The notes under the pieces: generated by a model
The model's database searches: none
Seen by the model: the letters and a program-made list of their open reading frames with translations, nothing else
What the model was told of the DNA's origin: nothing
Shown: piece by piece, positions 1 through 12,100 of the stretch
How the letters are laid out: each line of letters opens with the position of its first letter
Position numbering within the stretch: the stretch's first letter is position 1
Assembly: GCA_032718475.1 (NCBI GenBank)
Contig: JAUCBJ010003433.1
Location: 1 to 50,704, forward strand
Direction: 5' to 3'
Source of the DNA: Nemertoderma westbladi
Taxonomy: Eukaryota > Xenacoelomorpha > Nemertodermatida > Nemertodermatidae
DNA: 50,704 nt
Made by a program: the position numbers and the translations under genes

Positions 1-598
1 ATTTTAACCTGTTTTTATATTTTACGAGTTCCGAAATCTCTTCATTCATCCGTTCGGATTCATCGGTTTCCTTCGAGCCTTTCGCCAAATTCCCAGAAAA
101 ATTATCTATATTTTCGGTGGGAGTATCCGAAGTTCGGTTTATTCTGGTCCCTGCGCCCGACTGTCCGATTCCGGAAGTTGCGTCCGACTGTCCAATTCCG
201 GAAGTTGCGTTTGACTGTCCGATACCGGAAGCTGCGTCCGACTGTCCGATTCCCGAAGCTGCGTCCGACTGTCCGATTCCGGAAGCTGCGTCCGACTGTC
301 CGATTCCGGAAGCTGCGTCCGTCTGTCCGATTCCGGAAGCTGCGTCCGTCCGGAGGCTTTCCCTTTCCGGCGACATCCCCGCGAGAGGAACGATGGTAGA
401 ACGCCGTCTCTGTAACAGACTCGAGGTCCGACGCACCGGGGGTTCCTCCATCCAGGGAGTTTTATTTGGCGTTACGGTGAAGGTGGAGTCGATGGTTGCG
501 TTACACACCGGCACCGGTACAGGGTAGGATCGTTTAGTAGCAGTATCCGATAATTCGGGGGCGGATACGCCTTGGTTCATTGTGCAGCGATTCGCCAT
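1..598 (-). CDS. Hypothetical protein, 5' exon (runs off left edge)
   Basis: A minus-strand reading frame is open for 199 codons from ATG 598-596 to the window edge; an in-frame stop (623-625) lies just upstream of the ATG. The start reads MANRCTMNQG. The translation is hydrophilic and Ser/Thr/Arg/Pro-rich, with a basic patch (RRTSSLLQRRRST) around residues 55-67, then seven 9-residue repeats of the type SDAASGIGQ, then an acidic polar stretch ending at the edge. There are no membrane segments. The 27-bp repeat keeps frame, which fits coding constraint, and the opposite-strand frames through it look like shadows. I do not recognise the family. It could be the first exon of a larger disordered protein, possibly phosphorylated given its Ser/Thr-Pro and Arg-rich patches, but that is inference. 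An alternative is a fortuitously open GC-rich stretch. Confidence 0.45.
   Translation of the reverse strand, partial: MANRCTMNQGVSAPELSDTATKRSYPVPVPVCNATIDSTFTVTPNKTPWMEEPPVRRTSSLLQRRRSTIVPLAGMSPERESLRTDAASGIGQTDAASGIGQSDAASGIGQSDAASGIGQSDAASGIGQSNATSGIGQSDATSGIGQSGAGTRINRTSDTPTENIDNFSGNLAKGSKETDESERMNEEISELVKYKNRLK
156..344. repeat. 27-bp minisatellite, 7 units
   Basis: Seven tandem 27-bp units (consensus starts TCCGACTGTCCGATTCC) differ by a few substitutions. The unit length is a multiple of three, so copy-number change would preserve the minus-strand frame that runs through it. Confidence 0.9.
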
Positions 599-624
599 CT
601 GGTCCGTCAGTCCGTGGTAGGCCT

Positions 625-2000
625 ATCCATTACAGCATTATACAGTTATAACTGTATAAATTTGGTACCGTACTGGCTGACTGGTAGTGGTACTCTGGTA
701 CTGCTGTACTGGTATACATGTACCGGTAGACGAGACGTATCATTGCGGTTTGGGTTGTTGTCTGTTTGTATCTGTTTGTCTGTCTGTATGTGATTTATAA
801 TATTGTGTTGTGTATGGTGTGGGTGGATGTAATTACATGAATTAATTGTAATCCAAAACGCAATAGTTATTGCTGAAATATCTATAGGCATAGTCCAGTA
901 GTCTACACTCGACAGACGACAGGTACCTACAGTATAAATGCGAGTGAATACGGGTGAGTGCGAGTGAATAATTCCACATTCCTAAAGAATATAAAACAGT
1001 GATAATCTATAACAACCGTTGTAATTAATGTAAGTCATAACTCTGTCTGATATTGAAAGCGCAGCATCTGAAAGGAACTGTTGATATTGCCCTGAAAGTA
1101 AACATAGTTTTTGGAAATTGTATAGTAGAGATCAATCGAATAATACAAAGTAGCCTACATTTATCTCGCCTATAGAATTCAGTCTCCCACACTGTGGGTT
1201 ATACGCCGCGCTAGACTGGATTCTACTGTGGTCATATTTTGTGCGGGCTGTCAGACAATATAAGACACAAAATTAACAGGTTAAACTGTTAAAGGTCTAA
1301 AAGCGCGAACAGATCTCATCCTTTTCGGCATACTGAGGAGCCGGCACAGCTTTAAATAATAATAAATGTAAAAAAACACTCTTTTATTAATATGTAATAT
1401 ATAAAATGAAGTAAAAATGAGTACATTACCCACAGGAACACCCACAACAATAATTACACTACATAAAAATACTGTAGTTGAGTCATAATTAAGTACCCAA
1501 TTACATATGTTGGTAATAGCATGGTATGGGTCGGCAGGGCCCCAGTATTAGGTGTGGGCTGGACATAGATGGGTATAATAACCGGTATTATCCCGATATA
1601 CTCGATGCATGCCATCGTTATGGCTCTGAATTGCATCGCTGGCCCGTGCCCAGATGATACCAAATAACTTCATATATACACAGTGGCGTGCCGAGGGTTG
1701 CTGGCGCCCCGGGTCAAAGCTTAAATATCCCCCCCCCCCACACACACACACAAAATCAAAAGTAGCAATTGGTTATTTGTGTTATATTTACTACTACTGT
1801 ATGTACGTACACTCATTCACATAGATATATTATAGACATTCTAATACAAAGGTCCATGCCAATTTAGTTGTAAACAAATAACTCAAGTTAAAACCACACA
1901 AGCAACTAAAATACCTAGATACTTGTTTTACTAAGTCACTTGAAAAAAATTGGTTTTAAAATTCATTTTAACTAAAAAATGTTGACTTCGAAGGTAAAAC
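625..2000. other. Intergenic, low complexity
   Basis: No credible coding region. AT-rich DNA with short microsatellite-like tracts, including a C run followed by CA repeats near 1728-1752. A CAGTGGCGTGCCGAGGG string at about 1680 resembles a hAT-type terminus, but I found no partner end. Confidence 0.5.
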
Positions 2001-2825
2001 TTACGGTGGCCCACAACAACTGTCAACACAAATAATTAACCCACGGCAGAAATTACAATTAACTCACGGCAGAAATTACAATTAACCCACGGCAGAAATT
2101 ACAATTAACCTTCTCACGGCAGAAATTACAATTAACTCTCATGGCAGAAATTTTAATTCATATATTCTAGAAATCACTCTTTAGTACTTCAGCGTTTTCC
2201 TCGCACATACTGACTGCACAGTTGTAAGTGGACCCACGTCAGCAATAAACCGGTGTCCCAGGCGAATCCCCCCCCCCCCCCCCCCCCCCCGCGTGGAATG
2301 CCCCCCTCCCCTATAGTATAATACAGTAATACAGAAGTAGCCCTAGCCTACCGTACAGCCACACAACATTGGTTAATCTACTGTACAATTTTACTTGAAT
2401 TTATTGGTTTATTTTTTTGGTTAGGGTTAATTGGTCAGGCCCAAACCGTAATTATAACTGTCATGTAACTTAACCCTAAGTCCTGAAACTGACAACTGTG
2501 CTAACAAATGTGCAGTCAGTATGCGCGAGGAAAACGCTGAAGAGTGAGTTCTAGAATATGAATAAAAATTTTCTGCCATGAGAGTTTTTTGTAATTTCTG
2601 CAGTGAGAAAGTTAATTGCAAATTCTGCCGTGAGAAAGTTAATTGTACTTTCTGCCGTGAGTTAATTGTAATTTCTGCCGTGAGAAAGTTAATTGCAAAT
2701 TCTGCCGTGAGAAAGTTAATTGCAAATTCTGCCGTGAGAAAGTTAATTGTAATTTCTGCCGTGAGTTAATATTAATTTCTGCCGTGGATTAATTATATTT
2801 GTTTGACAGTTGTGGGCCACCGTAA
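2001..2825. mobile_element. Foldback/MITE element with repeated arms
   Basis: Both ends carry TTACGGTGGCCCACAA in inverted orientation (2001-2016 and 2810-2825). Inside, each arm holds several copies of a roughly 25-bp motif (CACGGCAGAAATTACAATTA on the left, its complement on the right). The inner arm parts also pair: a stretch at about 2165-2220 ending in TGACTGCACA is inverted at about 2511-2560. The whole unit can form a long stem around a loop at about 2221-2510, which contains a C20-type homopolymer. AAAC flanks both ends (1997-2000, 2826-2829) and may be a 4-bp target duplication. No ORF is present, so it would depend on a transposase made elsewhere. Confidence 0.75.
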
Positions 2826-3383
2826 AAACTTATCTAGATATCGAACCAATATACAAGTCCATTGGAAAGAGTTTTTGCCTTTGCAATGCGCGTTATTTTT
2901 TTCTCGCCCATATTTTTTGCTTCAATTTTTCGGGCCCATTTTTTCTGCCCATTTCAACTTTCAACTGCAGTACTTGCAGACTTGAATAGCACTGGCAGTA
3001 TATCTGTATTGATCTTATTTGAATTCACCTCTCTTTTATGAAAGCTCTAATTCGATCAATTCAATGGTCACCTACGCAAAAATTTACCTACGCGAAACAG
3101 CACTCCATCGTCTACGCGTAGCCTACGCGTAGTTTACGCGGAAAAGTCAAACCCCTGCACCTATATACTACTGTACACTGCTACAGTACCAAGATGTAGA
3201 GTACATGCCTATAAGTCTAGGCCTACAGATATTATTTATTGCATATTAATACACAGTTGAGCTGACAGCAGTTCTGCCTTTCACTTCTGCACTTCCACTT
3301 ACCTGCTCCTGTGCTTACGACTGTACGACTTATACTCTGAGGCAACCGGTCACATACTCTTTACGATTACACAACCGTCAACG
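2826..3383. other. Upstream region of the zinc-finger gene
   Basis: No ORF of note. It contains repeated CTACGCGTAG-like words near 3108-3140. The segment probably carries the promoter and 5' UTR of the gene starting at 3384, but no clear TATA box or initiator could be assigned. Confidence 0.35.
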
Positions 3384-4445
3384 ATGTATAATATTGCTGT
3401 GGACTCTCAGCAATCCCTGGTGATCACAAAGTCTATTTTCCTTAATATCTGCTTAGAAAATGAGGCATTCATTCAATCCTTTCTCGACGATTACTTGGAA
3501 AAACATATGAACATCCTCGAGGAATTCATTTCAAACAGATGCACCGCGGGCCAAGTTGCGAAGTGGCTTCAGATCCTCGTTAATAAACAAAACGAACCGC
3601 AGGTACCGGTAGTTGGTGATGACCTACACGCATCCGGGGCCAAGAGTTCTATTACGTCGCCAAATCATGTCCAGTTTAAACGGAACCAGTCGTTACTTCG
3701 TCCTTATCTCAAACGTAATACAGGTACCATTAATAATGCCGGACATAACTTCGGGAATATTCCCTTTAATTCGACGTATAAACATTCTACAAATAGTGCA
3801 TTTGATAAAGAAGTTTATAGTTCTGTAAGACGAAGACGTGGAATGTATTCCGATTGTGTGAACGCGCTTCCGGATACTCAAACCGAACTATTCTATAATC
3901 CTGACGTTCCAGAACTACCGGAAGAGATGTCGAACGACTGTCATTTCATTACCTCGGAGACGAATAAAGATAGAATCAACTCGCTAGGCCTCTTTACTTC
4001 TTCAGCTCCGTTGAGTTGTCTAGCTCAAGCTTCTAACATTACAAGTAGTTACAGCGGTAATGATTTCGACAAGGAAACTGAAGCAATTTTATCGCCAAAT
4101 TGTTCTGAATCTGAATTACCAAAAACTAGTAGGATGAAGGTTGAGGGAGCCACTCAACCCCATCAAGATATCACTAGACTTAATCAAAGCATAACTCAGG
4201 CGCCAAAAGCCACTCCATATAAATCCACCACTGTGTCTCCTGAAGGAACCAGTCAACCTAAACGATACGTTAAGACTGCATGTTGGTACTGTAACCGAAC
4301 ATTCTCCCTTATGTGGAACCTCAAGGCCCACATACGAGAAGTACACCATAGAGTCAAATATCGGTGCCACATCTGCCCACAGATTTTCACCAGAAATTCA
4401 ACTCTTTCCCATCACATTCGGAAGAAGCACACAGGTGTCACATGA
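3384..4445 (+). CDS. C2H2 zinc-finger protein, single exon
   Basis: 353 residues from an ATG with A at -3. Two adjacent C2H2 fingers sit at the extreme C-terminus: finger 1 has Cys 300 and 303 with His 316 and 321; finger 2 has Cys 328 and 331 with His 344 and 349. Both show C-x2-C-x12-H-x4-H spacing with the usual aromatic and leucine core. Such pairs normally bind DNA. The N-terminal 60 residues are predicted helical (FIQSFLDDYLEKHMNILEEF) and could be a protein-interaction segment; the middle is polar and Ser/Thr/Asn-rich, probably disordered. No intron interrupts the frame. An AATAAA signal lies about 240 bp after the stop. It is not assignable to a named family and could be a host transcription factor or a domesticated transposon-derived protein. 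Confidence 0.75.
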   Translation: MYNIAVDSQQSLVITKSIFLNICLENEAFIQSFLDDYLEKHMNILEEFISNRCTAGQVAKWLQILVNKQNEPQVPVVGDDLHASGAKSSITSPNHVQFKRNQSLLRPYLKRNTGTINNAGHNFGNIPFNSTYKHSTNSAFDKEVYSSVRRRRGMYSDCVNALPDTQTELFYNPDVPELPEEMSNDCHFITSETNKDRINSLGLFTSSAPLSCLAQASNITSSYSGNDFDKETEAILSPNCSESELPKTSRMKVEGATQPHQDITRLNQSITQAPKATPYKSTTVSPEGTSQPKRYVKTACWYCNRTFSLMWNLKAHIREVHHRVKYRCHICPQIFTRNSTLSHHIRKKHTGVT

Positions 4446-4685
4446 TGGTCTTTTACTTTCACAATTGTTTATTGAGGGGAATTTTTAGATTTTGTGACTT
4501 TTTTTGTTTACAGTAGTTTATTATAATTTGTAGTTATTAGTAGAATTACAGCTGACCGAACCGTGTCTGTGGCTAGTGTGGGTTGTTCTATCTCTGATAA
4601 AATCCCTGAGGCAAAACAACCAAGACAGCTGAAGAGTAGCGGTAATTTTCACGCATGATGTTCTACCTCTTGTGAAAAAAATAAC

Positions 4686-4691
4686 AATAAA
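4686..4691 (+). promoter_or_regulatory. Candidate polyadenylation signal
   Basis: AATAAA 241 bp beyond the stop of the zinc-finger gene, followed by a T-rich stretch. This is the expected layout for a 3' end. Confidence 0.45.
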
Positions 4692-4699
4692 ACTGCTTT

Positions 4700-6876
4700 T
4701 TTTCATTAAAATATTATTTTCTGACAGCCAGCTCCCTATTTAATAATTTATCATTGTGCATACATACATCTGTGACATCTGTGCAAAACATTAGGAGAAG
4801 GAATTCATAATGACGCAAATGAGTTAGGTGTAATTTTTTTAGTTTTTTTTTTTCGAAACGATACTTTTTGGTGCATGCTGTTCTGGTTCTAATCTATGGT
4901 AACGATATTATTTAATCGAAAAGTAAACATCAGAGTGAGAGGATGCCTCTGTATTCACTGCAGCTGCATGTGTACTATTGTATCCAACTAGCTGCTATTG
5001 TATACTACTAGCACTCCATTGCATGTATGTCCTCTTATACAATTGCACTTTGTCTACAGCGTGTAGACCTTGGATATATAACAGTATGTAGAAGAATAGC
5101 AAAAATGTAGACCTTGGATAAAAAGTAATGTAGACCTTGAGTGATAAAATTTAATTTATTCAAGTGTACAATTATCCAAGGTCTACAAACTTAATCCAAA
5201 GTCTACATTTGCTCAATGAAATTTGGTATACACATTATGATTATAGTTTTTAAAAATTAATTGAAGTTATGTTTTGGAAGCCAATTACAAATGCTTACAT
5301 AACTAATATATATTGATATATATTCATTATCATTGTTATCTTAAGTAATTACTCGTTCAAGGCCAACACTTTTATATCTAATTCGAGTATAGTCGACAAA
5401 TGAGTCTTCCTGCGAAACTGTAAAAAGAAACTGTAAAAATTATTCTGCTTGTATGTTGTCATTGTTGTGGTGAAAATCATGCCCAAAATTGAAATCTTTC
5501 GAAATGACAATTGGACATAATGAAGACAATTTTTTCCAAAAAGTTGGAATTATCTAACAGTATAGTTTACACCCCCTCCCTTATCTTCAATGATTATTGC
5601 CTACTATTATTGGATATTGATTATTTGTAAACTACGAATATAACATTTTTTGATACGGTACCTTGATTCTTCCACACTCAGGAAAAATTGACATTTATTG
5701 GAAATATATTAACTTTGTCATTCAACTGCAACCTATGTTACATACATTCCAGATCTACACCAAGGGCTACTATAATAGCTAAATTTATATTGTAATTCTT
5801 TGCAAAATTGTATATGTTGTAATGTTTATCGAGAGATCGCGAGCGGATATATAAAAGGAGAATAGAAAGGAACAGAAGATATGAGAAGAAGAAGAGCGCC
5901 ATTAAGATAAACTATTTTACATATGCAATAACATTTTTAAAGAGATGATAGAGAGAATTGGGATCAGTAAATCTCAGTATAATGGAGTATATTATTGCTT
6001 AATTCGAATTATTATAACAATCGATTATAACTCGCGAGTATTGCGAGTTCTAATTAAATATGTTTGTCACTGATACCCACCCTCCGCCTAGTTTAAAAGG
6101 GTAACCTCATATACCCTTTATTTCTCAATAATAGCAAAATGGAAAGGTGAGCATTTTGGTTCATGACAAGCGATAAAGACCTTAATTTTACGAAGAATTT
6201 ACTAACTCGGCTATTCTTTTGTCTTTTTCGAACATTAGTTTCGCAATCTCATTCGTAATTAACTCTTAATTGGCGCTAATTAGTGCATTTTTCTGTAGAT
6301 TTGTGGGACGAGCCACGAAGGTATCCGAGCTTAGTATACGGGTACCATTAACTGAATCGGTGTGTCTGTAGATCTGTCGTTCTGTAGATCAGTTTCTTTT
6401 TAACGTTAATAACTCCGCTAATCCTCGATGAAATCTATCCAAACTTGGCACACATGTTTTTTGTAAATTGTAGAAATTTTCCAAGTAGAATTTGCGTGTG
6501 GACATCGAGAAGCTAAGATAAAAGCAGTTAATTAGTTAACTAGCTGCTTGCGCACCGCGAAAGAAGCTCTCTAGCTTCAGACGACTGTCTACGTCTTCGT
6601 TCAAGTTACACTCAAAATAATGTATACACCAATAATGTATATGACATAAATGACCTTTATTATGTTCTCTAAGAGTTAATGAACAGAAGGCGGCACATAA
6701 TTATTGTCCTTTCAATAAGTTTACTATATTATTATAAGACCGAGGGCCACAGGCTTTCTAGTCCATGTACCTACAGATAATACGTTAATATGATGAGGAA
6801 TGTGTGGCAGATTGGAGAACTACATATGGAAGGGATTCATACCACCATGAAATAAAACCCCACCCACGTAGGGGAT
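4700..6876. other. Intergenic, repeat-bearing
   Basis: No gene seen. Between about 5058 and 5207 the word GTAGACCTTGGAT occurs several times directly and is then inverted (ATCCAAGGTCTAC), suggesting a small degenerate inverted-repeat element. A TATATAAAAGG box lies at about 5850 within a segment that could be an old solo LTR, but clean ends are not visible. Near 6300-6350 a GACGAGCCACGAAG...GGGTACCATTA word resembles the motif repeated in the Polinton subterminal region. Confidence 0.4.
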
Positions 6877-7305
6877 AGCTGTCAAGTTTCAGCTTAACGG
6901 CAATTGTAAGTAAATAGCAAAAGTTCGACAAAAATGTTAACTTTGAGACATTTCACACTCTACCTGCAGACTGGTGAAATGCAGACAGCGGTCCATTTCT
7001 TTAAATCTGGAGGTTATTGTGAAGTAGATGCCTGCCAAGATTTAGCTTAAACAGATTGTAAGTAACAAAATTGGTGTAGATATTCACTTTCAGACATTTC
7101 ACCCTCTAGCGGTAGACTGGGGAACTGTAGACAACCCTGTGACCCAGTAAAGATACAGCCTATATGCTTTAGTAGATGCTAACATGTTTCAGTCTCCAAT
7201 GATTGTAAATAACAAAGTTGGAGAAGATGTTCATTTTCAGATATTTCGCCATCTAGTGGTAGACTGGGGAACTGTAGACGACACTGTAGAGACCGGGATA
7301 GCTGA
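6877..7305. repeat. Three diverged tandem repeats of about 150 bp
   Basis: Three consecutive units (starting near 6877, 7027 and 7175) share an order of words: a TTTCAG/TTTAGC segment, ATTGTAAGTAA, a gap, CATTTCACCCTCTA, then TAGACTGGGGAACTGTAGAC. They are clearly related but well diverged, so the duplication is old. Confidence 0.65.
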
Positions 7306-7448
7306 CAGTACTGTAGTAAAGAGAGCCGCTTTGTCTAGTGGTTGAGTTGTATTTCCCTTCTTCCCCTGACTTTCTTACAACAACGATACTCCCCATAGGC
7401 TAATGTTAAATATGCAAAGAACACACTACTGGCATTAACTCAACATCT

Positions 7449-7723
7449 AAAAAGTAAAGTAAATTTTCTTCGGCCGATGTGAGGGATTACGCACAAAGTC
7501 TGACGACTTATTTCCAGTGCGGTCCCCCCAGAACTTTACTCCCCAGAGGAAACTCCAGTACTCATTTAGCTACCACTTCAGGATGCAAGGCAGAGATGCG
7601 CCCTGGCTGGTCCCTTTAAAGCATTCGTGCCGAAACGAAAACTGCCCTGGCCCATGTGAGGATCGAACCCACGACCTACGGGAGATGTGAATTCAATGCA
7701 ACCACTACACCAAGGTGGAACCT
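7449..7723 (-). mobile_element. tRNA-derived SINE, copy 1
   Basis: Read on the minus strand it begins GGTTCCACCTTGGTGTAGTG (A-box-like) followed by GGTTCGATCC (perfect B box), giving an internal RNA polymerase III promoter. A roughly 200-bp tRNA-unrelated body then ends in a TTTACTTTACTTTTTAG tail. A nearly identical copy lies at 19163-19448 and a diverged one at 13776-13920. Confidence 0.85.
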
Positions 7724-8010
7724 AAACTGGACACAAACTACCATACAGTAAAGGTATCGCCGCTTGTGTAAAATAAGCCTGCCAACACGTTGAGTGAGCC
7801 TCAACAAGTAGCGGGCTGCTAAGGCGTAATCTGATTGTATTCGGACGTCAAATTTTTAATAATATTATTTAAATTATTGTGCAAACTTTTTAGATCTTTT
7901 ACACATACAGCAAAAACATTTACCATACTGCCATAGTACAGTAGCAGATAGATAATATACCGGTAAATATATGATAGAGCTTACTGTGCTGTGGGAATAT
8001 CCTAAACCTA

Positions 8011-8620
8011 CATCTGCCCAGGGCTGGCAAAGTAGGTTTTTTAGCACCTAGCTGCCTAGGTTTTTTTAAATCACCTACTTTCAGACTTTTGAAAACTTCA
8101 TCAAAAATAGGTTTTTTAGGTTTTTTTTAGTTAAATTTACATTAATATAGGGCTGGCTACTTTACTTTGCCTTGGGGACAACTTTGCCCGATATTTTCTT
8201 GATCAACATAAACACTGTTTGCTGGTTTGTCAGCAATTAATTAATTAATTAATCATTCATTTTTGTACTAACTGAATATAGAGCATTAATCAGTTAATAG
8301 GAGATTCTAACAGTAGGCCTATACATTTTATAGCTGTAGGCCTATAGCACTTTAGCAGGGTGGTAGGCCTATACAGCTATAGCAGTATAGACCTAATGCT
8401 AATTATACACATGCATCCTCTATAATCGAATATGTTCTAATCATATTAATTACAGAATTTTGTAATATCTATATACCGGTCAGCCGGTACATATAGGGGC
8501 CTAACTGTATAATAAAAAACCTAAAAAAACCTTTAGGTTTTCTTAAAAAACCTAAGCAAAAAACCTAAACCTATTTTTTTTCTTTAAAAAACCTAGGTTT
8601 TTTCCATCCCTGCATCTGCC
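8011..8620. mobile_element. hAT-type MITE with 8-bp target duplication
   Basis: The element (8019-8612) begins CAGGGCTGG and ends CCATCCCTG, typical hAT-like termini. It is flanked by a perfect 8-bp duplication CATCTGCC (8011-8018, 8613-8620). The ends carry many copies of AGGTTTTTTAG/AACCTA-type words in opposite orientation on the two sides. There is no transposase ORF, so it is non-autonomous. Confidence 0.9.
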
Positions 8621-9197
8621 AGTCCAGCAGTCTGTACACTGCTCAACCGGCAGACTGAGATGAGGGACAGAGGGATGTCCAGTCCACAGGTCCATGCAGC
8701 CATGTCAGCATCAGCATGTCTGCATGTGATTTGAATTCATAACCTCTGAACCTATTTATTATTTCTGCATAATGGAAAGTTGGTATACAGGCTTACAGTC
8801 AGATAGGCCAATTAATGATATTTAATAATCCAGTAATCTTTTGTTATGGATACCATGCCGATGCCACTACGACTGTACGACTACCCAGCTACCAGGCTAC
8901 CGCTAGACAATAGCCGGATTCTCAAAAAGAGAAACTTATAAGAATCACATCGATTTACGCTCCTGCGCTCTGACGTTGCCGATACTAACCTCTACCTTGA
9001 TCGCTCGATCTACTCCGTACCGGTCTGCCGGTACCGTAGTCCACTAGAGTCAGACAGTACAGATCGGTTCCCCGGCTTTAGATCCTACTGTCCTAGACTG
9101 CTAGAGCACCTTACCTTAGATCTGTAGATCCTGAAAGAACATAGATCTTGGGCTGTTGGGTGAACACCGTTTTACCCTACATATCTACGCAGTCACC
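8621..9197. other. Upstream region of WDR11
   Basis: No coding signal. It should hold the promoter and 5' UTR of WDR11. Repeated TAGATC words occur at about 9057-9145. No TATA box could be assigned with confidence. Confidence 0.3.
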
Positions 9198-12100
9198 ATG
9201 ATCCCTTCCGATAATCGGTCATCCCAACCAGAAACGGCCCATTGGGACCCCAACAATCCCGAACTCCAATCCGTATTCGTTAAACCCCGCGTTTTCCCCG
9301 GCCTTTTAAATTCTCTAAATAAACGCGCTTTCGATTGGGGGCCGCATTCCCACGTGGCGTACGGCTGTCAAAATGTAATAGCCGTGGTTACCGCACATAA
9401 CAGCCGCGTCTTCCAGGTTCTAGAAGCCCACCGAGCGGCCGTAATCAACGTGAAGTGGCGATCCGAAGATTACCACCACGGCGAGGCGACTCCCTATTCG
9501 ATGAAGCTAGTATCCGCCGACTCATCTGGTTGGCTAATCTCCTGGGACGTCGTCAAGGGCCGCAACCTAGCAGAGTTCCACGATAACCGACAGCCCGTTG
9601 TGGACATGTCCTGGTTGATTCACCAACCTTTTGGCAGTAACCACGACCTACTGGCTACACTACACTCCCCGTACAACCTCATTCTGTGGGAGGCCGACAC
9701 GGGGAATCGACTCTGGAAGAAATCGTTTACATCCGAATTATATTCTTTCACTTTCGATTCTTTCGATCCAAATCGAGTGGCTTTCCTCTCCAGCAACTGC
9801 ATTCTACTTGTAGACGATTTTTCAGTGTCAAAAAGCCCTTCGAGCAACGGAAAGAAATACTTTATAGCGTCGCAAACATCAACCTCATCAGATTCCTCGT
9901 CACCAGAGGACAAACACCATAGTCTGTCGGACACCAGGGCTGCTATCAAACGTGTCACCAGAATGTTGGTGTTTAATGAGCGCGAAGAGACGACCAATAA
10001 ACCCGCAGGAACCTCTACGAATCTCAACGATTGCTTGCAAGTAGAATTCATTAAGGCCCGCCGCGATATACTTCTTCTCCTCTACCCTCGGGAGGTGCTG
10101 TTTATAGATCTTCACGTTTTCCAGACGGTCTCCTATATAAGTCTGGATAAACCTGTGAGTTCTCTACTCCGATGCGTTCCTTGCAGGTCTCGGGACGCGG
10201 TGTTATGTTTGCACGAGAACGGGGCAGTTTCCCTTAGGGTTTGCGGCGTCGGTCGCAGCGGTTCTGTATCGCCTCAGTCTCACGATTCGTCAGATATCAT
10301 CTACGATCTGCGAGCCACTTCAGAGTCGATACGTGTTAGTAAATCCTTGAAACCGTTTAGTTTGTGCATCAACCCGATATCAGAGTTGAACTTCTCGGTT
10401 ATTTTCAGCGACGGTAGAATTTATTTATATTCGGTGATGTCGTCACCCCGAACCCAAACTAATAAACCTTCTGGTAGTAATTATTGTTATCCTACTTCCT
10501 TGAACTCACCTGGACGGGATAGAATATTCCCTAAAGATTGCCCAAATATTATTCTATCGGATCTATTTTCACCAACAACGTCGTTAGAAACTGATGATGG
10601 ACACCCTGTGCATATTGGTGCTCCGCCGACGACTGCTGCTGCTGTTGCACCTCTGGTGGGTTCTGGTGCACCGCCGGTGCCTACTACAGACACCACAGCT
10701 CAGCACCCGATCACTCTCCGTATCATCACCTCCGGTATTCTTCCCCCCCTAGTTCCCCCTCCCTTCGTTATCCGAATGTGCCCCCCTTTAACGACCCGCA
10801 ACTTCCCCTGGTACCAACCGTTACTCGCGGTGAGTAGTACTTCCGGTAGCGGTGGCACCGCCGGTGTTCTACAGATTCTCAACCTATCCAAGGGACTCCT
10901 AGTTAAACAGTTCGCGGTTCATTCCAACGTGATCCGGGGAGTCCAATGGTTGGATCTCAACTCGGTGGTGACGTTCGCTTACCCGAACCCCAGCCCTTCT
11001 AGCGGTCTGGTCCTCAACGAAATATCCCTGCTGGATATAACCACGGGGGTCCACTCCTCCCTGCGGGGGGACAAGGGGGACGAACCCCCCATCGTGTGCA
11101 TCCGCGTGTCCCATTTGCGGCAGTACCTCGCGGTTGTATTCGCGGACCCCAAGCCCTTCGAGATCTGGGATCTCCGCAGTCAGCTGCTGGTCCGCGAGAT
11201 GCCCCGAAGGTTCCCCACGATCAGCGCCCTCGAGTGGTCCCAGTCCGCGGGGGGTGGGAAGTCTGCGGCCGCCAAACGACAGTCAGGCGTCGGCGACGAC
11301 ATAATTGGGTTGGAGATCGGCGATCTCGGATCCACCCCCCAGCGACGCGCCTCCTTCCGGGAACACTTCGTCTGCTCCGATTACACCGGGATGCTGTACC
11401 ACTTCACGGTGGAGGGGAACGTTGTTCGCGACTCCAATCGCATTCCTGTCGGCAACTCCCAGATCACCTGTATGTCCTGGAAGGCGGACACCGTTGTGTT
11501 GGCCGACACCGACGCCAACATACATCTGTGGGACCTGAAGGCGCGACTATCCCGAACCTTCCCGACCTCGCAGCAACGCGGCATCGCTCGCAAGGCGCGG
11601 TTCGCACCCGGCAAGGGGAACCTCAACATCATCCTACTGTACAACGACGGCATCGATGTCTGGGACACGCGAGCCGTGGAACTCGTCAGCTCGTTGCGAT
11701 CTCCCAAGGACCTCGTAGCTAAACTCGTCGATGTGGACTGGGCCTCCAGCGATAAGCCGGTGTTGGCTTCGTCCGACGGTTGTCTGCGGGTCTTCGATCT
11801 CGGTTTAACAACGACGACCAGCTCCATCGACTTCGCTCGCTGCGCTCCTTCTCTCAACCCCGCCCTACTCCCTCATCGCGAGGCCATGGCTCTTAAATCT
11901 TTTATACAAAATCAGGATTGGCGCGAAAATTTCAGCTTCAATTTTACAGATTTGAAACTCGACAATCAGGAAATACTTTCAGTTTCACTTCGCTGTTTAG
12001 ATAATAGTTTGGTAAACTTTATCTCTTCGTCATATATTTCCATTTCTCTACGATGTTTTATTGCGGCGATGTTGTACAGCGATCAGTTTGAGATGCGGCT

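Noticed and set aside
117-527. Plus-strand ORF with DCPIPEAAS repeats
   Set aside because: No ATG start. The minus strand gives a longer open frame with ATG and a more protein-like composition.
1680-1740. Terminus of a hAT-like element
   Set aside because: Only one possible end is seen; no partner terminus or target duplication nearby.
5815-6065. Possible solo LTR with TATATAAAAGG box
   Set aside because: No convincing matching ends or target duplication could be found by eye; kept only as a note.
7650-7723. Possible tRNA gene
   Set aside because: The A and B boxes belong to the tRNA-like head of a SINE repeated three times; cloverleaf and 3' end are not preserved.
11096-11722. Arginine-rich ORF of about 208 codons
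   Set aside because: Shadow frame inside WDR11, with no independent support.
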